From contig CBDCFC010000018.1 in NCBI GenBank assembly GCA_965215945.1, positions 1 to 64,000 of the forward strand: 64,000 nucleotides of DNA, in the 5' to 3' direction. Under the pieces are notes generated by a model, which was not told the DNA's origin, ran no database searches, and saw only the letters and a list, made by a program, of their open reading frames with translations. This stretch comes from JAHEKD01 sp965215945 (GTDB taxonomy: Bacteria > Pseudomonadota > Gammaproteobacteria > Arenicellales > JAHEKD01). Position numbers and translations under genes: made by a program. Shown piece after piece: positions 44,609-54,093 of this stretch; position 1 is the first letter of the stretch; every line of letters starts with the position of its first letter.

Positions 44609-46624
44609 CTAATCCGTGTTGACTTGAACCGGATTGTTAGTCTTTTTTGTTTTTCGTTGTCCAGCTTGTTTTTTAGGGCCACTGCGGTGTTGCTGTCCAC
44701 TGGTATTCTGCTTTTTGCGAGGCTGCCGATTTGGTTTTCGTCCTGTTGGGCCGCGTCGGTTAGAAGAGCGTTGATTGCGATTGCCCGAATTTGAACGCCC
44801 AGAGGTTGATGAGCTGGTGGATTTTGCCCGTGACTGGGATTGTGGCTTCTTCTTAGTTTGCCTTTTAGCAGGTTTCTTTTTCGCTTGTGTCTCTGCGGCT
44901 GCAGCAACTTCCGTGCTGCCAAATAGTGATTTAATTTTACCCAATAACCCTGATTTGTTCGTTTTGGCTGCAGACGTAAGTGGAGGTGGAGCATGGGTAA
45001 TATCATTCAGTGACACGGAAGCCTCAGTTCTAGATTGCGAAAGCTGTTGTGCATGCTGTTGATAGCCGACGTAACCATTCTCATCGTTGTTATTGTCTTC
45101 TGGTTTTAATCGGTAGCTGGGCTTGTCCAGCTTGTTTTTACTGATTTCTTCAGCACGTAGTCGTTGAATTTTATAGTTCGGCGACTGCAATGAAGTACTG
45201 GGGATTAAAACAATTCTTGTCGCCAGGCGTTTTTCAATTAAGCTGACTTCATGGCGTTTTTCATTAAGCAGATAGGTCGCTGTTTCCAGTGGCAGATGTG
45301 CGTGAACGGACTCAGTATTTTCTTTTAGTGCTTCTTCCTCAATGATTCGTAAAATGCTTAACGCAGAAGAGGGCACGCTACGAATCATGCCGTTACCTTC
45401 ACAACGTGGGCACTTGATGTAATTCGCTTCTCCGATTGCCGAGCGCAGGCGCTGACGCGACATTTCCAACAGACCAAATCGTGAAATGCGGCCGACCTGG
45501 ACCCGGGCTCTGTCAACTTTTAAGGCCTCAAGTAAGCGCCGTTCAACCGTTCTTTGATTCGAGGGTTTAAGCATATCGATTAAATCGATGACTACCAGGC
45601 CACCAATATCACGAATGCGGAATTGTTTGGCGATTTCATCAACGGCTTCAAGATTGGTTTTCAATGCCGTTTCCTCAATATCACTGCCGCTGGTTGCTTT
45701 GGCTGAATTAACATCGATGGTTGTGACCGCCTCGGTGTGATCCAGAACAAGCTGGGCGCCGGATTGAAGTGTTACGTGACGTGAAAAAGCTGTTTCGATC
45801 TGATGCTCGATCTGATAACGAGAAAACAGCGGAATGGTGTCCGTATAGTGCTTTAGTTTACCGGTGTTATGAGGCATGATCATCTGCATAAAACGCTGTG
45901 CGCGTTCGAATATTTCCTGGTCGTCGATGATGATTTCGGCAATATCAGGCCGCAAATAGTCGCGCAGAGCGCGAACAACCAGATTATTTTCCTGGTAAAT
46001 CAAAAAAGGTGCAGAACGTTCAGCAGCGACATTGGAGATTGCCACCCAGATTTTTTTGAGAAAGTCCAGGTCCCAATCCAGTTCTTCCTGAGAGCGTCCT
46101 ATTCCGGCAGTTCGTGCAATAAGGGCATGTCCCTCTGGAACTTCAAGGTCTGATAACAGGCTGCGTAATTCCTGGCGCTCTTCACCGCTTATTCGCCGTG
46201 AAATGCCACCTCCTTTGGGATTGTCCGGCATTAATACCAGGAATCGTCCGGCAAGCGAAACAAAAGTGCTTAATGCCGCACCTTTATTGCCGCGTTCATC
46301 CTTTTCAACTTGAACGATTAATTCCTGGCCAACATCGATGACATCCTTGATTTGAACAGTGGATATAGGCTTGGAGGAATCATAGTTACGAAAATGTACC
46401 TTGGAGATTTCCTTGAGGGGTAAAAACCCCTGGCGTTCAGCTCCATAGTCAACAAAAGCGGCCTCAAGGCTGGGCTCAACCCGGGTTACACGACCTTTGT
46501 AGATGTTTCCTTTGCGTTGGTTATTTACCGTTGCTTCAATATCAAGATCAAGCAACTCCTGGCCATCGACAATGGCCACGCGCAACTCTTCCTGGTGAGT
46601 TGCATTGAAAAGCATTCGTTTCAT
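44609..46624 (-). CDS. rne: Ribonuclease E
   Basis: 671 residues. The catalytic half begins MKRMLFNATHQEELRVAIVDGQ (ATG 46624 chosen over 46627 to fit the family start), with S1 (NIYKGRVTRVEPSLEAAFVDYG), RNase H-like and DNase I-like parts, and the zinc link CPRCEGNG. The C-terminal region after about 530 is short, rich in Lys, Arg, Ser, Gly and low in complexity, rather than the long degradosome scaffold of E. coli. RNase E starts most mRNA decay and processes rRNA and tRNA. It has a long 5' leader. Confidence 0.95.
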   Translation of the reverse strand: MKRMLFNATHQEELRVAIVDGQELLDLDIEATVNNQRKGNIYKGRVTRVEPSLEAAFVDYGAERQGFLPLKEISKVHFRNYDSSKPISTVQIKDVIDVGQELIVQVEKDERGNKGAALSTFVSLAGRFLVLMPDNPKGGGISRRISGEERQELRSLLSDLEVPEGHALIARTAGIGRSQEELDWDLDFLKKIWVAISNVAAERSAPFLIYQENNLVVRALRDYLRPDIAEIIIDDQEIFERAQRFMQMIMPHNTGKLKHYTDTIPLFSRYQIEHQIETAFSRHVTLQSGAQLVLDHTEAVTTIDVNSAKATSGSDIEETALKTNLEAVDEIAKQFRIRDIGGLVVIDLIDMLKPSNQRTVERRLLEALKVDRARVQVGRISRFGLLEMSRQRLRSAIGEANYIKCPRCEGNGMIRSVPSSALSILRIIEEEALKENTESVHAHLPLETATYLLNEKRHEVSLIEKRLATRIVLIPSTSLQSPNYKIQRLRAEEISKNKLDKPSYRLKPEDNNNDENGYVGYQQHAQQLSQSRTEASVSLNDITHAPPPLTSAAKTNKSGLLGKIKSLFGSTEVAAAAETQAKKKPAKRQTKKKPQSQSRAKSTSSSTSGRSNSGNRNQRSSNRRGPTGRKPNRQPRKKQNTSGQQHRSGPKKQAGQRKTKKTNNPVQVNTD

Positions 46625-47182
46625 CAAAAATTCCTTTGAATGCGTAGGAGAATAGCGACTGATGATCAGAATTGAAGGCCTTACTAGAGATGTTAGTAAA
46701 GCAGATATGCATCAATCTATGAATTGATGTTAGAAAATGAGTACTCTGATTCTTTATCAATCGGTACATATACCGTCTTTTCCCTTCGCTACTTCGTCAA
46801 TACGCAGTAATAATGTGTACGTTCCTGCAATAAATTCTTTTGCCACTATAGACAGGTGAGAAACGTTTAACCTGTCGGGCTGTTAGCATCTCGACTCGCT
46901 TTTTTTGTATTCAACATTAATCTTGAATAGGTCGATGACACTGTCATAATTTCAACTGATTTTATCAGTCAAGATAAAAAACTTTCTTTAGTTCTGTATA
47001 GAATTCATAAATTTAATAATGTGGCTTCCAATTATTTTTCTCGGCTGGCCTTAAGGTGCTGACTTTTTCTAATGCACCACGACTAAAATCCTATACAATT
47101 TATTGAATATAGCAATCAATTCATACTCTGTCATCATTTAATTGATCACTAACTTAATCGTTTACAAGCTTGCAAGATAAAT
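46625..47182 (-). promoter_or_regulatory. Long divergent region with probable rne 5' leader
   Basis: 558 bases between the starts of rne and rluC with no convincing gene. Several inverted repeats can form hairpins in the rne leader RNA: TTACTA / TAGTAA (46681-46699), CATCAAT / ATTGATG (46710-46729), and GACAGGT / ACCTGTC (46851-46876). In E. coli the rne leader (over 300 bases) carries hairpins that let RNase E control its own mRNA, and the same may hold here. Promoters for either side could not be placed with certainty. Confidence 0.45.
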
Positions 47183-48130
47183 ATGGCTGAATCAGCTTAC
47201 AACATAAAAATTGATGCAGACCATGTAGGTCAGCGGCTGGATAATTTCTTATTGAAGAAATTGAAAGGGGTTCCAAAGAGCCATGTTTATCGTATCGTTC
47301 GCAAAGGTGAGGTCAGAATCAATAAAAAACGTTGCAAGGTTCAACAGCGCCTGGAACTAGGTGATCAAGTCCGAATTCCACCCATCCGGGTTAGCCGGCA
47401 AATAGCGACTGCACCGTCACAGTCGGCACAGTCAAATCTGCTTGAATCGGTGCTGTTTGAGGATGAATATCTGATGATTTTAAATAAGTCAGCCGGGTGG
47501 TCCGTACATGCGGGAAGTGGTAATGACTTTGGTGTAATCGAGACCTTGAAAGCTGCTAAACAGCATACGCCTTTTATTGAACTAGCACATCGTCTCGATA
47601 AAGATACCTCAGGATGTCTAATGATTGCCAAATCAAGAGAAATATTGCTCAGATTGCAAAAATTATTACGTGGCCACGATAATCGGTTGACAAAAACCTA
47701 TTTGACTCTGCTCAAAGGGCGATGGTCGGGAGGCAAGAAGAAAATTGACCTGGGGCTAAGTTTAGCTGTTGGCCTGGATAACATTAAAACCAATCAGGTT
47801 GATGATGACGGTAAGTCAGCACAAACTGAATTTTTTCCTTCAAAAGTGTTTAACGAAACCAGTTTGATGAAAGTCAAAATCTGCACGGGACGCATGCATC
47901 AAATCCGTGTCCACGCCAGCCATTTAGGGCATCCTGTCGTTGGCGATAAAAAATATGGTGATTTTGAATTTAACCGGCGAATGCGCAAAAATTATGGTTT
48001 GAACCGTATTTTTCTGCATGCTTCTAAGTTGCATTTTAGGCATCCTATTACTTGTCAAAAGCTACAGTTTTTTGCTCCACTTCCCGATCAGCTAAAGACT
48101 ATTCTGTCAACATTAGAAAATGAAATATGA
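47183..48130 (+). CDS. rluC: 23S rRNA pseudouridine synthase RluC
   Basis: 315 residues. An S4 RNA-binding domain (about 15-75: RLDNFLLKKLKGVPKSHVYRI) precedes the pseudouridine synthase domain with the catalytic Asp in LAHRLDKDTSGCLMIAKS and the GRMHQIRVHASHLGHPVVGD motif. RluC modifies positions 955, 2504 and 2580 of 23S rRNA. Divergent from rne, as usual. It overlaps the HAD gene by 11 bases. Confidence 0.95.
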   Translation: MAESAYNIKIDADHVGQRLDNFLLKKLKGVPKSHVYRIVRKGEVRINKKRCKVQQRLELGDQVRIPPIRVSRQIATAPSQSAQSNLLESVLFEDEYLMILNKSAGWSVHAGSGNDFGVIETLKAAKQHTPFIELAHRLDKDTSGCLMIAKSREILLRLQKLLRGHDNRLTKTYLTLLKGRWSGGKKKIDLGLSLAVGLDNIKTNQVDDDGKSAQTEFFPSKVFNETSLMKVKICTGRMHQIRVHASHLGHPVVGDKKYGDFEFNRRMRKNYGLNRIFLHASKLHFRHPITCQKLQFFAPLPDQLKTILSTLENEI

Positions 48131-48767
48131 GTTAATTATTTTTGATTGGGATGGAACCTTGATGGATTCATCAGCCAGGATTGTCAACAGTTTGCGAAAT
48201 GCCGCCAGAGATGTTGATCTTGTTGTCCCAACAAAAGAATTAGCGCGTAATGTAATAGGTCTAAATCTTGCTGATTGTTTAGTTAAATTATTTGGTCGAA
48301 TTCCCGAAAAATTATCCCAAGAATTTATCGATCGCTATCGATACCATTTCTATCACCCAGATGCACATGAAATGCCATTTTTCGATGGGGTCATGGAAGG
48401 TTTAGCGCGGCTGGATAAGAGCGGCAAGATGTTGGCAGTTGCAACCGGTAAAGGCAGGCGTGGTTTGGCACCTCTATTACATGAACATGATCTAGAGCGT
48501 TTGTTTGTCACCACTCGTTGTGCCGATGAGTCGTATGGAAAACCCAATCCACAAATGCTTTATGATATTCTCGAATTTACCGGGCAAGCCACTGAAAACA
48601 CGGTCATGATCGGTGATACCAGTTATGATCTGCAAATGGCAAACAATGCCGGGATGGAATCTATTGCTGTTAATTACGGCATGCACGGCAAAGCGAAGTT
48701 AATAAAATATAAACCCGTTAAAATTTTTTCAGATTTTCCAGAATTAATACATTGGCTGTTAAGCTAA
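48120..48767 (+). CDS. HAD-family hydrolase (phosphoglycolate phosphatase-like)
   Basis: 215 residues. Motif I DWDGTLMDSS (nucleophile Asp), motif II in AVATGKGRRGL, and motif III/IV GKPNPQMLYDIL and VMIGDTSYDLQMANNAGM are complete. The cap is the small four-helix type of Gph-like enzymes. The substrate is unknown. It sits between rluC and sppA, the common pseudomonad order, and its start overlaps rluC, so translation is coupled. Confidence 0.9.
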   Translation: MKYELIIFDWDGTLMDSSARIVNSLRNAARDVDLVVPTKELARNVIGLNLADCLVKLFGRIPEKLSQEFIDRYRYHFYHPDAHEMPFFDGVMEGLARLDKSGKMLAVATGKGRRGLAPLLHEHDLERLFVTTRCADESYGKPNPQMLYDILEFTGQATENTVMIGDTSYDLQMANNAGMESIAVNYGMHGKAKLIKYKPVKIFSDFPELIHWLLS

Positions 48768-48825
48768 CCTTGATATTCTTTTGTTAAACTCCAAATAGTA
48801 CTTAACAGTTAAACGCGCATAACTT

Positions 48826-49869
48826 ATGCCTTGGAAAAACGAACCTGAACTAACTCGCTCACCATCTACTGAAGAAGTCGAGACACCGGAGCTTTCCAAC
48901 GACCTTACAGAGGAAAAAGCATCCGAATCATCAGCTACCAGGGATAAGCTCAGTCTATCGTCAGGCACGATTGAGGCCAGCCTTAAAGAACTCATCGTCG
49001 AATTAAAGCGTAAAAGACGCTGGGGTTTCGCTTTAAAATTAATTGGCTGGTTGATCATAGCGGGTTTGATCGGCGTTATTTTTACCGGGCAACACAAGCA
49101 AATAGCAGGTGAGCATACCGCTCTTGTTAGGCTGGAAGGCATTATCGCCGACGGCTATGATGCATCGGCAGAAAATGTTTTGGCCGGTTTAACCAGTGCT
49201 TTTAAGTCTGATAATGCAAAAGGTGTTATTTTGGCAGTAAATAGCCCTGGCGGCAGCCCGGTTCAGGCCGATATGCTGTATCAGGAAATCCAACGACTAA
49301 AGGTTGAACACGACAAACCCATCGTTGCAGTGATCAGCGATGTTGGCGCATCGGGTGGCTATTATGCGGCAGTAGCGGCTGACAAGATTTATGCGAATCC
49401 ATCTAGTATTGTTGGTTCGATTGGCGTGTTAATGAATGGTTTCGGATTTGTCGATTTAATGCACAAAGCAGGAATTGAGCGCCGTTTGCTTACAGCAGGT
49501 AAGTATAAAGGTTCTCTGGATCCATTTTCGCCAATTAAGGAAGAAGAATTAGAACATGCTAAAACAGTGATTGAAGGAGTGCATAAGCAATTTATTGATG
49601 TAGTTCGAAAATCCCGTGGTTCACGTCTAAAAGAAACAGAAGACATATTTTCAGGTTTATTCTACAACGGTGATCAGGCCTACGAAATGGGACTCACAGA
49701 TGGATTCAAAACACATTGGGCGGTTGCACGGGATGATATCGGTGAAGAAGAAATTGTGGATTACACTTTAAAACCAGATATGTTTGAACGTTTTACCCGC
49801 AGTTTAGGAGTGGCAATTGCGGAGCGATTAAAACTCACCCTGAGTGATTCAATTCCTAACCTGCAATGA
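48826..49869 (+). CDS. sppA: Signal peptide peptidase SppA, short form (S49 peptidase)
   Basis: 347 residues. The N-terminal part (about 1-60) is charged, and one membrane helix lies at about 67-84 (LKLIGWLIIAGLIGVIFTG). The periplasmic S49 domain has the nucleophile Ser in DVGASGGYYAA and the Lys base in TAGKYKGSLDPFSP. Short SppA forms have one catalytic domain per subunit and form octamers. It cleaves leftover signal peptides in the membrane. Next to the HAD gene and convergent with maf. Confidence 0.93.
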   Translation: MPWKNEPELTRSPSTEEVETPELSNDLTEEKASESSATRDKLSLSSGTIEASLKELIVELKRKRRWGFALKLIGWLIIAGLIGVIFTGQHKQIAGEHTALVRLEGIIADGYDASAENVLAGLTSAFKSDNAKGVILAVNSPGGSPVQADMLYQEIQRLKVEHDKPIVAVISDVGASGGYYAAVAADKIYANPSSIVGSIGVLMNGFGFVDLMHKAGIERRLLTAGKYKGSLDPFSPIKEEELEHAKTVIEGVHKQFIDVVRKSRGSRLKETEDIFSGLFYNGDQAYEMGLTDGFKTHWAVARDDIGEEEIVDYTLKPDMFERFTRSLGVAIAERLKLTLSDSIPNLQ

Positions 49870-49874
49870 GTATG

Positions 49875-50453
49875 TTAAGGTAGTTCGATACCTTCTTCCT
49901 GTAACATATCGGTAAGTTTAATTAATGGCAGGCCAATGATTGCAGTTGGGTCATCGCCGCGTAAATAAGTCAACAAGCTGGAACCTAGGCCTTCAGATTT
50001 CAAGGCGCCAGCACAATGATAAGGTTGTTCGGCAGAAAGGTAGTTTTCGATCTGTTGCTCTGTTAATTTTCGATAACCGATCTTGTACTCAACTAAATCA
50101 AACTGCACTTTTTCTGTTTTACTATTGAACAATGCTAGACCGGTAATTAGATCGACTTCATTGCCACTTGCTTGCTTTAACTGAGCGACTGCATTGTCAT
50201 GGGTTAGTGGTTTACCTTGGATTTCATTATTAGCAGTAAGAGCAATTTGGTCAGAACCAATAATTAGTGCGTTGGGGTATGTGTACATGAGAGTTTTTGC
50301 TTTTTCAATTGATAAGCGTTTCACATAATCACGTGGTGATTCAGTCGGTTTTTTGCTTTCATCTATATCAGGAGAGGCCGTTTCAAATGGAATTTGCAAA
50401 CGTTCCAATAATTGTTTTCTATACGGCGACGATGAGGCGAGGACTAATTTCAA
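49875..50453 (-). CDS. yceF: Maf/YceF-type nucleotide pyrophosphatase
   Basis: 192 residues. The start LVLASSSPYRKQLLERLQIPFE, the SPRDYVKRLSIEKA segment, the DQIA motif (IGSDQIALTANN) and the GLPLIKL end are those of the Maf family. The YceF branch prefers 7-methyl-GTP. It is divergent from rpmF, a common neighbourhood. The usual yceD gene between the two is absent here. Confidence 0.9.
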   Translation of the reverse strand: MKLVLASSSPYRKQLLERLQIPFETASPDIDESKKPTESPRDYVKRLSIEKAKTLMYTYPNALIIGSDQIALTANNEIQGKPLTHDNAVAQLKQASGNEVDLITGLALFNSKTEKVQFDLVEYKIGYRKLTEQQIENYLSAEQPYHCAGALKSEGLGSSLLTYLRGDDPTAIIGLPLIKLTDMLQEEGIELP

Positions 50454-50605
50454 TGAAAACTTCCGTCAGGTTTCTGTTTGAGGACGAATTTTAATTAAAA
50501 ATCAGCATTTTGAGGCAATTTTTTGAATTATCCACACCGCATCAGAGTGAAAGCTTGTGGTAAAATCCGCCGCCAGATTTAAAACATCATTGAGGTTTGT
50601 ACCAA

Positions 50606-50821
50606 ATGGCTGTACAGCAAAACAAAAAATCATCATCAAAGCGGGATATGCGCCGCGCACACGATGCGCTCAAGTCAACGACATTATCGACTGATCCGGT
50701 TTCAGGTGAGCTTCATCGCAGACACCATGTGACTGCGGATGGCTATTACCGTGGCCGCAAAGTTTTGATCACTAAGGACGAGGGTTTGGATTTCGATCTT
50801 GATGATGAGGACGAAGACTAG
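50606..50821 (+). CDS. rpmF: 50S ribosomal protein L32
   Basis: 71 residues from ATG 50606, which has GAGG about 10 bases upstream; an upstream in-frame ATG at 50597 lacks family support. MAVQQNKKSSSKRDMRRAHD and the HHVTADGYYRGRKV segment are typical of L32. The zinc-binding cysteines are missing, so it is the zinc-independent form. The last 12 residues are an acidic extension. It heads the fatty acid gene cluster, as in most Gammaproteobacteria. Confidence 0.96.
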   Translation: MAVQQNKKSSSKRDMRRAHDALKSTTLSTDPVSGELHRRHHVTADGYYRGRKVLITKDEGLDFDLDDEDED

Positions 50822-50891
50822 TTTTTCCTGCTCAACAAAATAGTTACACATAGCATTTCTAAATAACTGGCCTGTGGCCTAAAATAAAACA

Positions 50892-51911
50892 ATGAGTAGC
50901 ACAACAATCGCTATTGATGTGATGAGTGGAGATCATGGTGCAGAAGTCACTGTTTCTGCGTCTAGGCATTTTTTATCGCGCCACCCTGATGTTAGGATGA
51001 TACTGGTTGGTGATGAGGTGACGATCAAAAAAGAATTAGGTCAGCTCAGTTCTCCTCTTCAATCAAGATTGGAAATTCAACATTCTACTGAAGTCGTTGA
51101 AATGGATGAGTCGCCAGCACTGGCCTTAAAAAAGAAAAAAGATTCTTCTATGCGGGTAGCGATTAATCTGGTTAAGGAGGGCCGGGCACAGGCCTGTGTT
51201 AGTGCAGGAAATACAGGAGCGTTGATGGCAACATCAAGGTTTGTGTTAAAAACTCTACCCGGAATTGATCGCCCAGCTATTATTACCAGTTTGCCATCCC
51301 AGCGTGGTCATATTCACATGCTTGACCTTGGCGCTAATGTGGATAGCCCACCTGAATTGTTATTGCAGTTTGCGGTAATGGGATCAATTTTAGTAAAAAC
51401 AGTTGAGAATATTGCCGAGCCAACAGTTGCTCTGCTCAATATTGGTGTCGAGGATATCAAGGGTAATGAAGTGATTAAACAAACCGCAGAGTTGATGAAA
51501 CAAAGTAACTTGAACTATAAAGGCTTTGTAGAAGGAGATTCGATTTATACAGGTGAGATAGACGTCATTGTTTGTGATGGATTTGTCGGCAATGTGGCGC
51601 TTAAAACCAGTGAAGGACTGGCCCAATTGATTAGCCAGATTATGCGTGAAGAATTTAAAAGAACTTTGTTGCGCAAAATATCCGCAGTGGTGGCTTGGCC
51701 TGTGGTCAGAGCAATGAAAAGACGCGTCGATCACCGCCGTTACAATGGCGCTACTTTTATAGGCTTAAATGGTACTGTAGTTAAAAGTCATGGTGGTGCA
51801 GACCGTTTGGCTTTTGCCCACGCCATTAACGAGGCTTATATAGAAGCGAATGAAAATTTACCGCAACGAATCAGTGAAGAGCTGACCTATTGGTTGGGTG
51901 AAAAAGAATGA
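50892..51911 (+). CDS. plsX: Phosphate acyltransferase PlsX
   Basis: 339 residues. Starts IAIDVMSGDHGAEVTVSAS and has VDSPPELLLQFAVMGS, the CDGFVGNVALKTSEGLA and LLGLNGTVVKSHGGA-like (here FIGLNGTVVKSHGGAD) motifs of PlsX. It makes acyl-phosphate from acyl-ACP for phospholipid synthesis. It overlaps fabH by 4 bases (ATGA). Confidence 0.97.
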   Translation: MSSTTIAIDVMSGDHGAEVTVSASRHFLSRHPDVRMILVGDEVTIKKELGQLSSPLQSRLEIQHSTEVVEMDESPALALKKKKDSSMRVAINLVKEGRAQACVSAGNTGALMATSRFVLKTLPGIDRPAIITSLPSQRGHIHMLDLGANVDSPPELLLQFAVMGSILVKTVENIAEPTVALLNIGVEDIKGNEVIKQTAELMKQSNLNYKGFVEGDSIYTGEIDVIVCDGFVGNVALKTSEGLAQLISQIMREEFKRTLLRKISAVVAWPVVRAMKRRVDHRRYNGATFIGLNGTVVKSHGGADRLAFAHAINEAYIEANENLPQRISEELTYWLGEKE

Positions 51912-52882
51912 GTATGTATCATTCTCGAATCCTCAGTACAGGCAGCTATTTACCAGAACACATTATGACGAATTTCGACCTTGAGAAAACGGTCGAAACC
52001 TCTGACGAATGGATTTATGCTAGAACCGGGATTCGCGAGCGTCGTATTGCGGCCGAGGGTCAAATGACTTCTGATCTTGCCTTGGAATCTGCACAAAGTG
52101 CAATTAAGACGGCAAGCATAGATGCCGACAGTATTGATCTGATTGTCGTGGCCACTACAACCCCAGACCTGGTTTTTCCAAGCACAGCGTGCCTGGTTCA
52201 AGAGCGGCTCGGAATTCGTGGCTGTCCGGCATTCGATGTGCAAGCCGTTTGCGCCGGGTTTATTTATGCAATTGATGTGGCCGATAAATTCATTAAAACT
52301 GGCTCGGCAACTCGCGCATTGGTGATTGGTGCAGAAACATTTTCCAGAATCATTGATTGGAAAGATAGAAATACCTGTATTTTGTTTGGTGACGGAGCCG
52401 GTGCTGTCATTCTTGAGCGTAGTGAAACTCCTGGAATAGTTTCATCTATTTTGCATGCAGATGGGCGTTATGCTGATTTACTTTGCGTGCCGGTTGGTGT
52501 TTCCAATAATTACCAAAAAGTAGTTCAGGGTGAAGCCTATACAACTATGCAGGGCAGTGAAGTGTTTAAGGTCGCGGTCAAGAAACTCGGAGAAAGTATC
52601 GATGAACTTATCGAACAAAACAATCTCGAGTATGATGATATCGACTGGATGGTTCCTCATCAGGCTAATATCCGGATTATTAGTGCGATGGCGAAAAAAC
52701 TAAACCTTTCCATGGAAAAAGTGATTGTTACTGTCGATACGCATGGTAACACTTCGGCTGCATCGATTCCGTTGGCATTGGATGCAGGCGTCCGCGATGG
52801 TAGGATAAAACGAGGTCACAAGCTGATTTTGGAAGGTTTTGGTGGTGGTTTTGCCTGGGGCGGAACATTGATTAATTATTAA
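51908..52882 (+). CDS. fabH: 3-oxoacyl-ACP synthase III
   Basis: 324 residues. The catalytic triad is complete: Cys115 in VQAVCAGF, His in MVPHQANIRII and Asn in DTHGNTSAASI. FabH starts fatty acid synthesis from acetyl-CoA and malonyl-ACP. Between it and fabG, where fabD normally lies, there are only 14 bases. Confidence 0.97.
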   Translation: MSMYHSRILSTGSYLPEHIMTNFDLEKTVETSDEWIYARTGIRERRIAAEGQMTSDLALESAQSAIKTASIDADSIDLIVVATTTPDLVFPSTACLVQERLGIRGCPAFDVQAVCAGFIYAIDVADKFIKTGSATRALVIGAETFSRIIDWKDRNTCILFGDGAGAVILERSETPGIVSSILHADGRYADLLCVPVGVSNNYQKVVQGEAYTTMQGSEVFKVAVKKLGESIDELIEQNNLEYDDIDWMVPHQANIRIISAMAKKLNLSMEKVIVTVDTHGNTSAASIPLALDAGVRDGRIKRGHKLILEGFGGGFAWGGTLINY

Positions 52883-52896
52883 TGTAGGGATGTTAG

Positions 52897-53640
52897 ATGA
52901 ATTTAGAAGGAGAAGTAGCATTAGTAACTGGCGCAAGTCGTGGCATCGGAAAGGCTATAGCACTGCGTTTAGGTCAAGCCGGTGCAACCGTGATCGGTAC
53001 CGCCACAAGTGAAGGCGGTGCAGAATCGATTAGCCAATATTTAACTGAAAATCAAATTATCGGTAATGGTTTAAAACTCGATGTTAATAGTGATGAAGAT
53101 ATTGCCGGCTTAATTGACAACATTATAGCAAACTATGCAGCGGTTAGCATACTGGTTAATAATGCAGGTATTACCCGCGATAATTTATTTCTGTTAATGA
53201 AAAGCGAGCAATGGCAGGAAATTATTGATACTAATTTGACCTCGGTCTATAAAATGTGCAAGGCTTGCATCAGGGCCATGACCAAGGCCAGAAAAGGCCG
53301 GATTATTAATATCACTTCTGTCGTTGGGGTTACAGGAAATGCCGGACAGGTTAATTATTCAGCGGCAAAAGCCGGAATCATCGGTCTGACGAAATCATTG
53401 GCCCAGGAAATTGCTTCACGCAATATTACCGTTAATGCGGTTGCCCCGGGTTTTATTGATACTGATATGACCAGCGAATTGGACGAAAAAGCAAAGGATG
53501 CAATTTTGTCTACTATTCCGATGAAAAGACTAGGAAATCCCGATGACATAGCTGCAGCGGTGGCGTTCTTAGCTTCCCAAGATGCGGATTATATTACCGG
53601 TACAACTATTCATGTGAATGGCGGGATGTTCATGAACTAG
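52897..53640 (+). CDS. fabG: 3-oxoacyl-ACP reductase
   Basis: 247 residues, a short-chain dehydrogenase. The NADP site is VTGASRGIGKAIALRLG; the Ser-Tyr-Lys triad lies in NITSVVGVTGNAGQVNYSAAK written in pieces: Ser in ITSVVG, Tyr and Lys in NYSAAK. The C-terminal GTTIHVNGGMFMN matches FabG. It reduces 3-oxoacyl-ACP in each elongation round. AGAAGGAG-like purine-rich sequence is near the start codon region. Confidence 0.96.
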   Translation: MNLEGEVALVTGASRGIGKAIALRLGQAGATVIGTATSEGGAESISQYLTENQIIGNGLKLDVNSDEDIAGLIDNIIANYAAVSILVNNAGITRDNLFLLMKSEQWQEIIDTNLTSVYKMCKACIRAMTKARKGRIINITSVVGVTGNAGQVNYSAAKAGIIGLTKSLAQEIASRNITVNAVAPGFIDTDMTSELDEKAKDAILSTIPMKRLGNPDDIAAAVAFLASQDADYITGTTIHVNGGMFMN

Positions 53641-53769
53641 TTTCGAATTGATAGATAAAATGGTATCATTCGGGCAAAATTGGGATGTTGTTATAACTCC
53701 ATTAGCTAAGGGTTTTCGGCATAGCTGGAAGCAAGAATTGTAGAACCAACCATAGAGGTTATCGAAATC

Positions 53770-54003
53770 ATGAGTACAGTAGAAGAACGCGTTAAGAAGA
53801 TTGTTGTAGAGCAATTAGGCGTTGGTGAAGATCAAGTCGGAACAGATTCGTCATTCGTTGATGATCTGGGCGCAGATTCACTTGACACAGTGGAGCTGGT
53901 TATGGCTTTGGAAGAGGAATTTGGTACTGAAATTCCTGATGAAGAAGCAGAAAAAATTACTACTGTTAAGCAAGCTGTCGAATATATTAACGCAAACAGC
54001 TAA
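53770..54003 (+). CDS. acpP: Acyl carrier protein
   Basis: 77 residues. Ser37 in GADSLDTVELVMALEEEF takes the 4'-phosphopantetheine arm. The protein is acidic, as expected. A 129-base gap before it and a strong hairpin after it suggest separate control of this abundant protein. Position between fabG and fabF is standard. Confidence 0.98.
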   Translation: MSTVEERVKKIVVEQLGVGEDQVGTDSSFVDDLGADSLDTVELVMALEEEFGTEIPDEEAEKITTVKQAVEYINANS

Positions 54004-54021
54004 TTTACCGTTTCTCTTGAG

Positions 54022-54046
54022 CATTGCCGGCCGTGTGCCGGCAATG
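54022..54046 (+). promoter_or_regulatory. Strong 10-bp hairpin between acpP and fabF
   Basis: CATTGCCGGC (54022-54031) pairs with GCCGGCAATG (54037-54046), loop CGTGT. It starts 19 bases after the acpP stop. It is not followed by a real T-run, so it may protect the 3' end of acpP mRNA or act as a partial terminator, lowering fabF relative to acpP. Confidence 0.65.
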
Positions 54047-54093
54047 TCATTTCTAACCATTACTTTCCCTTGTAAGAGGGTGGCCAGATAACT

